From Bacteroidales bacterium UBA2287 (lineage in GTDB: Bacteria > Bacteroidota > Bacteroidia > Bacteroidales > Tenuifilaceae), in assembly GCA_002345675.1 (NCBI GenBank), contig DDWL01000006.1, forward strand, positions 1-64,000: DNA of 64,000 nucleotides, read 5' to 3'. The notes beneath the pieces are model-generated. The model searched no databases and had not been told where the DNA came from. It saw nothing but the letters and a program-made list of their open reading frames with translations. This document shows positions 54,601 to 62,600 of the stretch, one piece after another. The position numbers were made by a program, and so were the translations under genes. Every line of letters begins with the position of its first letter. Position 1 is the first letter of the stretch.

Positions 54601-56273
54601 CTATTACCAATACTGCTATTAATTGCGTAACCCCAAGTGGCGGTAAAGTTTCATCGTTTGTAAATGGGCCTCTTACTAAAAGGATAAATCAGGGCGATAA
54701 CTTTATTTTCCCAGTTGGCAAGGGGGTCGATTTAGGTAATAAAATTACCTTGTCCTCAACCCAAACAGGAACAATACTTTGGACTGTTGAGTACTTTACT
54801 CCTAACCCAACCTACCCTAACCAAACAGCACCACTTACGTATGTTAATTCAAAAGAGTTTTGGACCGTTTCTGCTCCATCGGGGAGCCAAGCAGTTGTAA
54901 ATCTTAATTGGGATCCAGCAAGCGATTTAACTCCGCTAATGACAGAGAATGGCTTAAGCGATATGAGGGTTGCCTTTTATAATACTGGCACAACTAACTG
55001 GGAAGAAATAAACTCTTTAGCAACTGGTGACGACAATAATGGAAAGGTTTATACATCATCTAGAGTAACGATTCCTGCTGCTGGTTCACGCAACTTTACC
55101 GTTGCTTGTATAAACACAACCAAACCAAGGGCAAGGCTTAACCCCCCTCTGGCTCCGAATTCGGTTTGTGGAAATGCCGGAATTCCAGTTGTGTTTTCAG
55201 GTGTATCTTCGCTTAACCTTAATTTTATACTTAACTATAAAAAGGGAGGTGTCGCACAGCCTCCAATCACAGTAAGTTCGCTTCCATTTACTTTACCTAC
55301 CGATGCAATAGGAAATACTTATCAACTTGTAAGTTTTACCTATGATAACCCACCGCATTCGGCCCCAATTCAAACTGGTGTAGTTGATGCTGCAATAGTT
55401 ACAACTTATACCGTGCCAACAACAGCAAATGCGGGGTTAGACCAATCAATATGTGGTGGAACATCGGCAACACTCGATGCTAACACTCCCACGGTAGGTT
55501 CTGGTTTATGGTCGGTTAGTGGAGCCGGTGGAACAGTTGTTTTCCCTACAGTTCCCAATAGCCTGTTTAATGGTACAAATGGTAGCAGCTATACCCTTAC
55601 TTGGACTATTTCAAATGGTGGATGTACCTCTTCTGATAATGTAGAGGTAGCTTTCCCACTTCTTCCCGAGACCCCCGTTGCGTTTGTTGATTATGATGCA
55701 ATTGTATGTCAGGGCGATAACGATGTTGCCTACTCCATTTCGGTAACAGGATCTCATACTTTCACATGGAACTACACTGGAACTAATGCAACAATTGTAG
55801 GTTCGGGAGCAGCAGTAACTGTCGATTATTTGAATAATGCCACATCGGGTACACTAAGTGTTTACACAACCAATGGTTGCGGCAATAGCGCACCTCTTAA
55901 TTTGGCTGTAACGGTTAACACTCGTCCAGTTTTTACGGTTTTAGGCTCGGCTCCAAATATATGCGATACTGATTTATACACACTAACTACAAGTTTCTCG
56001 TCAATTAGCGTTCCGTATAGTATTGATATAATTCTCGATGGAACGAGTGTTGCTGGTTCGCCTTTCATTAGTTCCAATAATCCAGATTACGTTTATGCTC
56101 AAAATTTAACATGGATAGTTGGTGCTGTGCCAAGTACTGCTTATAATTATTCTGTTACAGTTACCGACAACAATGGGTGTACCACCAGTACTACAGTTCC
56201 AATTACGGTTGACGTGTTTAAAATCCCCGAAACTGGTCCGCAGTACCATATACCTAACACGTTTGGGGAATAA
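45699..56273 (+). CDS. Giant secreted beta-solenoid repeat protein (putative surface adhesin)
   Basis: This 3524-residue protein begins with an atypically long signal peptide whose hydrophobic core IIAKIFLLAIAIFAIGG is followed by NSFAQ. Most of the protein is Gly/Thr/Asn-rich beta-solenoid with a recurring block 'V-x-[FY]-x-G-x-x-Q-x-[IV] ... Y-x-N-L-x-[IFL]-[SN]'. Three domain-entry blocks resemble one another: YYSYQTGDWNTTTTW (near 48040), YYSYSSGWWGDPNNW (near 51000) and NTGFWFDKDNW (near 53870). FPIG/FPVG/FPMG 'YTP' modules occur between them. PKD/Ig-like domains rich in Cys-Gly (ANAGLDQSICGG) form the last roughly 300 residues. The start at 45699 (MAVNYTKPISF) gives the most compact signal. 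The C-terminus (VFKIPETGPQYHIPNTFGE) is not a T9SS sorting domain that I recognise. Confidence 0.85.
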   Translation: MAVNYTKPISFLPTVSFKIIAKIFLLAIAIFAIGGNSFAQKTLTAGTATYDGAWAGGTWSGDGTPPASGAAFSMNAGTTVNINANWTSGNIIINANNGAANTTLNVATGVLLTSGTLAINPPTGGTINNTLNLIGTGSVTCTGLSSTNSGNDARDCKVAISIGILTVNGNITMGNNAVRNDITFSGAGTLNVTGNLTTGTLVGNAGTINVGGTFTPTTFTVNTSTVNFNGTGAQAIPAYDYYNLTISEARTTNNVTLINGGTIGVSNIFSPTATFTTGNYVNTNNTINFNGTGAQTIPAFNYNNLTISGARTTNSITLANAGIIGVSNAFAASATFTTGGYIRTGSTIDYNGAVQSVTGFTYNNLNLSSSGTKTMLAAITINENLDISGSATLYTNTFQITGNASGTFTMASGTGLNLGNTGNATNVLFPSNYTSGNIALDVNSTVLYQSGGAQTVSNVPTYGNLSTATNTKTCSGDLSVAGNLGVNGASTFTMGTVAATWSILGNATIDGTLNFGTAVAKTINIAGDLINVTGTINMSGAGLAHNLNLGGANNAITTFTTQVGSGSTVTYNRVGDQTVFGSANYRNLTFSGDGNKVLQAAATVNNSLTLNSGVFQIGNFNLTLADNTAAAVQGTPSGTSMVETNGTGYVIRNAIATTPILFPIGTNGLYTPATINTTTPTTGTISARTAFNDLLGAKYVQRYWDLLTSAAGPYTITATFQYDISEVTTSPTFIKYKPNAGIWQNPIGTASFGANSFTITGTTNVTNALTSWTAGALGTYYSYQTGDWNTTTTWTSDPGGTTQVGSTVPQNNDVVVILSGRTVSLPANIATTGLDVTINAGGFLNLATYQFTNPLLALRGKGTLRLASATFPAVTTNTFVNAGEGTVEYNNAANFNLPPAQTTYNNLTINAPGVIATQMNNLTLNGNLYVKAGTYRINDNTAARRQLTVNGNVTVDAGASITVGTGSTNATTNPLSINGGTAPFINYYDLHSHRVVLFGNVTNNGIVRFTNLNFPIFNLFPPLGSGATSGFATVYFRGATNNTLTCNNTTDFYNLVLDKGVDQTYALTVYSSAYPNFRLFGANIAGGDTPGANPNLKKALWIRTGTLKLQGLTIIPSLSEGTCAAETAPNGNPNSDFFIPANGALVLDGSDVIVLSTADDYREVNLAYNVAGGTGLVNGVGQGGCSSYSIYGKLQINNGYFSTRESGGFITWDLAAGQFIINGGTVDAKQFRAAGGSGGLSSYAQTGGLFILRGRFWRTPTAYTAISNLTDFSTATLNTARSAASIEAIKGAFNLNSPANVFSMSGGTIRVYDVIGNGAAEQKAFEILSSPGNINVTGGTLEIVPTTGTLIADPANYYIESTAKLGNLTINRASGAAEVGLRNYPLTVLSAINLTAGDFNANNLDVTVGGNFTISAGTTYTTGTNRTIFNGGATQFLTFNIAAPLTLHKLVLDKPNASLFRVAGTQSTLNILDSLIIIKSRFFDEFKTVNCSGNIYNSGTHFGSGKIVLNSDVNRTINGDGSGVFQNIEFNKPTAGVADVTVNSNITVNGVLHFTGAATGYKKLNIQEYNLLMGATASVTGADANRFVYTKGEVGNASVSKVYSATTSSFTFPVGAQSTRHVGVPEYTPATVSFSADPTTYGTVTVVPVGAEHFATNPKNRSLTYYWRTKSEGFTGIVAGSVSHSYTYSLTDNDVVAGPPDIAEVGYVPARFDNGTVSWTNGTTASINTTTNVIDGPWLSGVDYIDGDYTAGDNDATNPFGAPLTYYSYSSGWWGDPNNWSLTNHTTFDPPGLAPGESDIVIIGNGHNITLNTNLTVANTDFRKAANLQIETGSSLDIGYNPASNFSVVSSHPNGNGNFRVACDRGPLDFTTVRTFEFPLGDFSDFNVNTGTTVLYTTNPIAGTTFYLPNNVNKYGNLIISPVGGSNIIFGNTDVLIYGNCTIQGQNADSWFCPTWNENYPGGITRIAKTITINGNMDIQGGSFGWYGGGGGGAQNVVVNGNVIVASGAAINVWASNTSQRLSIGGDLINNANNIINPGSTCRSYVCLNAVPVVFFGNTNSTVFTANNTAYAGAVGTGYGFSDPADPLHRSATIFGNVTVNKGTSQATTLSFTGGNISTPVNNWLTLQNGTLRYLLTDPRTNFTISTATAITIPGTSGLEINLASNANNTNVLIANFNANNNDLFLYGKLTIANTTVYVGQTTSPANNNDIEYGGGGLSEIDMQGGTLVVNGQIRMNAASTAGVLKYRQSGSSRVIINGQAADNSKAKLEVYNPGSVFNMSGTSSLTIVRGGGGNTYGDLYLRAASSSVGGSSTINFTQLPAVGSVVDAVQNYLLDANVPLNNLTITGKTAATARNATVTLLISPLVMNGDLTISNANSILDANTAFNINVTVKGGFTNNGAYNHYNNITTFSGGTQIIGGTSATDFYDLVVNPVTSLSLVRNITVLNDLTLSTGQLLYSTYSINVKRHLTNNANYDGDASVGGVILNGAVQQDVSGTGTFGRLELDNTNGARVNDNITLQKNLRLTTGVFNINQHLITLEVNSNIEGSGFGPTKMIASDGVYSNVGLRKYFPIYSGAPIVFTFPMGTSNKYTPALLTYTDNAKVGYIRLNNINDNHPGVIDPTNVLDYFWELESFSIEGFSGTLVLNYKEEDVVLNGYAETDYIPAALLIPGSSWSKFSGTNINTTNNTILFNFSAANTLSGEYTAGVDPALPNTVPEFTSKNTGFWFDKDNWQQTGGDHYDLTGAPNGFIVIIDTDDEITIDNDYATAYRTTIKGKLINSPTNFGHNLGDVSGNGTLFLQSATFPAGRYNSFFNCANEGILEYGGNTSYNVIADLFNTLPRLHFSGSGSRVLPGKDLTICKRLLINGPTVDNSLNNRKLTIQGTMERLAGTFTSGSGAGAIVSFAGSSAQTIGGALGNFTGANTFNNFEIKNSLGLTINNTGSIAIAGNLLLTAGNINTSSTATLTITNTAINCVTPSGGKVSSFVNGPLTKRINQGDNFIFPVGKGVDLGNKITLSSTQTGTILWTVEYFTPNPTYPNQTAPLTYVNSKEFWTVSAPSGSQAVVNLNWDPASDLTPLMTENGLSDMRVAFYNTGTTNWEEINSLATGDDNNGKVYTSSRVTIPAAGSRNFTVACINTTKPRARLNPPLAPNSVCGNAGIPVVFSGVSSLNLNFILNYKKGGVAQPPITVSSLPFTLPTDAIGNTYQLVSFTYDNPPHSAPIQTGVVDAAIVTTYTVPTTANAGLDQSICGGTSATLDANTPTVGSGLWSVSGAGGTVVFPTVPNSLFNGTNGSSYTLTWTISNGGCTSSDNVEVAFPLLPETPVAFVDYDAIVCQGDNDVAYSISVTGSHTFTWNYTGTNATIVGSGAAVTVDYLNNATSGTLSVYTTNGCGNSAPLNLAVTVNTRPVFTVLGSAPNICDTDLYTLTTSFSSISVPYSIDIILDGTSVAGSPFISSNNPDYVYAQNLTWIVGAVPSTAYNYSVTVTDNNGCTTSTTVPITVDVFKIPETGPQYHIPNTFGE
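46373..46740 (+). repeat. Tandem 61-residue coding repeat inside the first giant gene
   Basis: Two adjacent units of about 184 bp encode FNGTGAQAIPAYDYYNLTIS and FNGTGAQTIPAFNYNNLTIS, each followed by a 'ARTTN..TL.N.G.IGVSN.F...ATFTTG' block. They are diverged by point changes but collinear, showing recent tandem duplication of one solenoid module. Confidence 0.8.
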
Positions 56274-56299
56274 GGAAATCAATATAGAGTTTACGGTTA

Positions 56300-56347
56300 A
56301 AAAGAGGCTGTCTAAAAAAGATTGCCTCTTTTATTTTTTAAATTGAG
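56300..56347 (+). terminator. Terminator after the first giant gene
   Basis: AAAAGAGGC (56300-56308) pairs with GCCTCTTTT (56334-56342) around a 25-base loop and is followed by a T-rich tract. It starts about 27 bp after the stop codon. Confidence 0.8.
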
Positions 56348-56649
56348 TTCCTAAATGTCCGTTTGATGAATTAAATTACCTGTTAGACAATCAATTTTAT
56401 ACAATGCTTACTTTTCATCAATAAAATACTCCCATTCGACAAATACTCAAATCATTTGCCAAACAAATGTAGTAACAATAACGTATGGGTAAAAGTTTAT
56501 ACGCAATGAATGAACATTTTATGTTTATATTTATAGCTTAAATGCCCGAAAATGGACTTTTAATGGTTTTAAAACCCCAATCCTTTTGGTATGTTGCTGC
56601 TTCATTGGCAATTACATAAATGGGTTTAATATTTGCTATAATATAAAGT

Positions 56650-56657
56650 TATTTTTG
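56650..56657 (+). promoter_or_regulatory. -7 promoter box for the second giant gene
   Basis: TATTTTTG fits TAnnTTTG exactly and ends 21 bases before the ATG at 56679. No -33 box at the canonical distance is evident. Confidence 0.4.
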
Positions 56658-56678
56658 CTGATTATTAAACAACGATAT

Positions 56679-59600
56679 ATGAGAAAAATTTACCTTTTAC
56701 TCACAACAGCTCTGTTTCTTAGTGGAAGTTTTTCCGCATTTTCGCAGGTTGCAAACGATTTTCGCTCAATTGCCGATGGAAACTGGAATATAGTAACAAA
56801 CTGGGAACAACATAATGGATCTAACTGGGTGGCAGCCTCATACTACCCTGGTAACGGAGCTACAAATGCTGTAACAGTAAATAATATTATTACGGCAAAT
56901 GTGGCACTTAACTTAACGAATAATTTAATTGTAACTGGCTCCTTAACTCTTGGTGCCTCAAATTTTACTGTAGGCGGGACAACGAGTATTTCGGGAAGTT
57001 TGATCGATAACAACAATAGTGGTATTACAACTTTTACTGGAAGTGTAACCACTACTGGATCGGGAACATTCACAACAACTACAGTTGTTACAAATGGACT
57101 TATGATTCTGAGTAACAACTTTAATCAGTCATCTACAGGAACTTCATCTGTTGGAACAGCAACTATTGGAGGCAACCTAATAGTAAACGACGGAACATTT
57201 AGTAAAAACGCAGCAGGAACACTTACGGTTAATGGCACAACCACAATTAATAATTCGGGAGCAATTCTTCTAAGTAATAATAGCGCATGCGTTTTTGTAG
57301 GAAAAATTACGGCGAACAACAGCTCAACATGGACATCAACAGTAGTTGCAACTGCAGGCAATATGGTTGTTCAAAATGGTTTTACACAAAATAGCACAGG
57401 AGCAATTGCTTTTGGAGCTGCAACTTTCGCAAATAATTCGCAAGAAATAAACATTGCAAATAATACAGGAAACGTATCGTTTGCAAGCGCTATTGCTGTT
57501 AATGCAAATGTCGACATTCAGAACTCGGGTGATGGAACTTTTGCTGGATCAATTACATTTTCGACTACAGTTACCATTGCAAATAACATTACAGTAATCA
57601 ATAAACGGAATACTTTAGTATTTGGTGCCCTAAATGGTGCAGCGGGCGCAACTAATGCAACTTGGGTAAATAACATTAACTCTACACTCGAATACAGAGA
57701 CGCAGCAGCACCAATGACCATAGGAGTACTTAATGTAACGGCAAATGGAAATACAGTTTATTATAATCGTGGTGGAGTTCAAACCTTAAAATTAACAGAT
57801 TACCACCACCTTGTAACTGGGGTTAATAATAGTGCAACTGCTAGAAACAAAACGTTTGAATCTTTTGCAGGAACATTCACAATTGCAGGTAATGTATTTA
57901 TTGGTCGTAATAGTTCAGTGTATTTGGGTACAGGTGCTAAGAATATAACCGTAAATGGAAACATAACCACAGAAGCCACAGCTGCAAATCTTTACACACA
58001 GGATGCCGATGTTATTCATACATTAACCATTGGAGGTGCCATAATAAATAATGGCGCAACAATTCAATTGCAGTATTCAGCAGCCCGCTACTGCAATGTT
58101 ATTATGACCAGTAATGGAAATCTGATTCAAGGCTCAGCAGGATCAATCCGTTTGGCAAACCTTACCCTCACCAATGCCGATGCAAAAACTTGTTCCTATA
58201 ACGGAAATATTGACTTTTATTCTGGAGGTATTGCATCTTTTACAAACAACGGCGGAGCATTTACTGCAACCAACGGAACATTCAGGTTTTTAGATGCTTT
58301 TTCGATTCAGGGAACTGGAAGCATTGAGTTCAACAATTTACAGGTTGGAAATAACAATCAAACCATTCAAACACTCGAACGCGATGTAACCGTTAATGGG
58401 ACCCTAACGCTCAATCATAATAATACTGCTAGCAGCTATCTCGATATAAAAAATAACACCCTAAATATTTTAGGAAATTACACTTTAACTAATTCGGGCG
58501 ATTTTGGATCTTCAACCGGAGCAGGTACCCTAAATCTTGGTAATGGAAATACACCTACAATAACAGGTTCGTTACGTTTCGAAACCCCAATTGGAACAAT
58601 AAACCACAATGTTACCAATGGCTTTAGCCTAACAGTAAATGCGTTAACAGTTGGTAACTTTAATAACACTCTTGGAACATTTACTGCAACACAAAACGTT
58701 ACTATTAACCAAAATCTTACAAATAACGCAACATTTAATCAAACAGCCGGAACTACTACATTTACAAATGCAAACGGGTTTGTTCAAACATCGGGAGGAA
58801 CCCCCAGCACAACGCTGTTTAATGTTGTGGTTGCCAACGATGCAACCGTTACAAACAGACTTACTACAAGAATTTCGGGCACTCTCAACGGACAAAATGC
58901 CGCATCAACCTGGTTAAACGACGAAAACTCAACCCTTAACTATTTTAGCGCAACAGCTCCAATGGTACAGGGAATATTCGATGTTGACCGTAGTAACAGT
59001 ACTGTAAACTATGCGCTTAATGGAGTTCAGTCGTTAAGGGCTGCCGCCTACCGCAACCTTACATCGAGCGGCGGAAACACCAAAACCTTGGGCGGAAATG
59101 TATCGGTAAACGGTACGCTTAATTTCGACGCAGGAACCCTTGCCATAGGAGCAAACACCCTTACACTTGCAGGCAACTTAACTGGAACTCCCCTGTTAAC
59201 TGGAGGTGCAACATCGAACTTAACAGTTGACGATGCAGGGGCATCGCCCAGTATTACATTGCCATCAATTGCCAACCTTTTAACGCTAACCTTAAATCGA
59301 GTTGCTGGCGTTAGCCTAGGAGGAAGCATTGTTACCACAAATTTAACTCTAACCAACGGAAAGATTAACCTTGCCAGCAACAACCTAACTGTAACAAACA
59401 TTACAGGATTCTCTTCGAGCAATTACATTATTGCACAAGGAACAGGAACATTAAGACGAACTGTTGCTGCATCGAACGTAGTTTTTCCTATTGGAACTTC
59501 GTCGTCATACTTACCTCTTACTTTAAATAATGCCGGAACCTCCGACACATATTTTGTTAACCTTTTTGGGAGCGTTACCGATAATGGAACAACTGGCGGA

Positions 59601-62600
59601 ACCCCCATTGGAAATAATGTAGTAAATGCAACATGGGTTGTAAACGAACTGGTTGCTGGGGGGTCGAATTTGACGGTTACAGCCCAGTGGAATTTGGCTA
59701 ATGAAGCAGTAGTTTTCGACCGAGCAAACAGCATGTTGGCCTACTACAATGCTGGAGCATGGAACAAAACCGCACCAACAGCCGCATCGGGTAGTAATCC
59801 ATATACACAAGTGCGTACAGTTGGTGCAAATATTGGTTCGTTCGCAGCTGTCGATCAGCTATTTCTTGGGGTTCCAGGCCAATGGACGGGTAACACAAGT
59901 ACCGATTGGAACACCCCGTCGAACTGGGCCGACTTCTCAATTCCCGATGGAACTGTGGATGTAACAATTCCAGCTGGTCGTCCTAATTATCCAATTATAA
60001 CAGGTAATGCTACATGTAATAACCTTAACATACAAAATGGAGGAACAATAAATGCCAACACTTCAAATTTCACAGTAAATGGGAATACTACAGTTGAAGG
60101 TGTTTTTTCCGATGGAAGTAATACTGGTGTCAATACTTTTGTTGGTTCAATAGTTCTTTCTGGAAATGGCTCCTGGAACACAACTGCTGTAACTACATCA
60201 GCAAATACTATAATTCGAAACGGAATAATTAATAATAGTTTAAATGGGTTTGTTTCTGGTGCTATATCGTTTAATGCAAATAACCAAAGCATACAAGGAG
60301 CGGGAGCAATAACCATAGGCGCAATTTTAATTGCCAATAATATTGAAGTTACAAACCAAACAAGCATTACAGTTTCGGGTGCACTAAATGGAGGAAATGC
60401 CGATTCGAAGTGGATAAATGCTAATAATTCATCACTTTTCTACACCAATGCCACTCAGCCTATGGCAACAGGGGTGTTCGACGTAGATCAACTAGGCAGT
60501 TTGGTTTCGTATAGTGGAATAGGAGTCCAATCAGTAAAAATAACCGATTACTATAATTTAAAAGCCGAGGGGGGTAATACAAAAACATTTGCATCGAATG
60601 GTTCAATTAATATTATTAACAACTTAAATGTTGCATCATCTACTACCCTACAAGCAATAAATGTTGTCGGCCAAGGCCTTTTAACTGTTAATGGGTTAAT
60701 TTCAAACGAAGGTACACTAACCCTTCAGCGATCATCAACGCAGTTCATCGATTTAATACTTACAAACAGCGGAAATATAATAACTGGTGGCGGAACTTTT
60801 ACTTTTGCCAATTTAACCTTAAATAATGCTTTAGCAAAAAGCATCGATGCAACTGGAATAATTAGTTTTAATACAGGAAATACCGCAAATAGGATAAACT
60901 CATTTACAAACAATGGCGGTACATTTTCAGCAACAAATGGAACGTTTAGTTTTATTGATGCAACAACATTTAGTATTAATGGAACGGGAGCAATTACTTT
61001 TAATAACTTGCAATCGGGTAATAACAACGCATCGGTTCTAACTCTTGAGCGCGAAGTAACCGTAAACGGACTGCTTACCATAAACCATAACGCTACAACT
61101 GGGTATATTGCTCTTAATAATCGAACTCTTAATGTAAACGGCAATATAACTCGCACAAATTCAGGTCAGTTTAGGGGTACTGCAACATCAACCCTAAATT
61201 TAGGTAATGGTACTACCACGCTTACAGCAACCAGCAACTTTGCATTCCAAACAGGGCATACACAGGGAACCATTAACCACAATACTGCTGCATCGGGTTT
61301 TTATTACACTCTGGCCAGCCCTGCAACAGTGGCTAACCTTAACATAATAGCAGGCGAACTGCGCAGCATATCCGACCCAACCATAACCAACACATGGGTA
61401 AACAACGGAACCTATACACAAACCGCAGGTACAACAACATTTAACAAGGATGGAAGCGGAGAGATTGTGATTGATGGTGGTAATTTCAGCACCTTCTATA
61501 ACTTTGCCATTGCCGATGGCACTAGGGTAACCACCACAAGAGATTTTTACGTGCAGAATAATTTTACCAGCAGTAGCAATACCGCACCAGCCTTTAATGC
61601 AACTGGCGGAACGGTTTACTTTAATAGAACAGGTGCAACAGAGCAGAATTTAATGGGCGATGGTACAGGAACTGTATCGTTTCACAACCTATCATTCCTA
61701 TCTACAGTTGCCAGAAACATTTGGTTGTGGCGCGATATTACTGTAACCCAAACTACATACATAAGTAATAACTCTAGGGTTTACTTTAGGGATAACCGAA
61801 GCCACAGCATAACGCTAAACAACGTGAACATTGGTGATGGTGTCTCTGGCTGGTTGATAACACGCGATGCCGACAGAAATCATACCCTAACCATTAACGG
61901 GAAGTTGCACATGAATACTGGGGCATACTTTTACTTATGGTACAATGCCAATAGGTATGTTGATGTAACCTTTACTAACACAGGAGAAATTGTTAGTGGT
62001 GGTGGTGCAGGAGCAGTATTTAGGGCTCACAGTCTTGCGTTTACAGGAGCGGGAATAAAGCAGTTTAACTACGGAGGTAGAGTTGAAATGCGCGAGGGCA
62101 GCTTAACCCCCAACAGCCTAACCAATAACAATGGTCTTATACAGTTTGCCGGGAACACCGAAGTGCGGTTCTATGGCAACACTACGGCTTGGAACATAAA
62201 CGGAGACTCAGAAATCGCCTTTGGTGAGCTGTTTACTGGCGATAATACCAGTACATCTGTAACGCTAAATACCAACATTTTTGTTGACACAAGGCTATAT
62301 GTTAACTCCAACAATGTAAGCTGGCCCTTCGACCTTAATGGTCGCACACTAACTCTTAACGGCAACCATGCCCGACAAGGAAATGGACGAATTAAGGGCG
62401 GCGGAATTTCGCGTATGGTTGTAAACGGAACGGGTGGCTTCACTTCGTCCTTTGCGTTCGACCAAACCACCCCGGGCACTAGCAACCTCCTTAATGAACT
62501 TGTTATAAATAGAGCCGATGGCGGGGCTATGCTACTTGGAAACCTAATGGAGGTAAATACCCTGAACATCAACAACGGAAACCTAAACTCCAGCGCAGGT

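Larger units (their letters stand above)
56274..56678. other. Intergenic region between the two giant genes
   Basis: No gene is seen. It holds a terminator (56300-56342), the inverted partner ATGCCCGAAAAtGGAC (56542-56557) of a motif located before the first giant gene, and a -7 box (56650-56657) for the second giant gene. Confidence 0.65.

Noticed and set aside
56220..56273. Sortase-like LPxTG motif (IPETG) at the end of the first giant protein
   Set aside because: A sortase signal needs a following membrane helix and basic tail, which are absent. Bacteroidota do not normally use this system.
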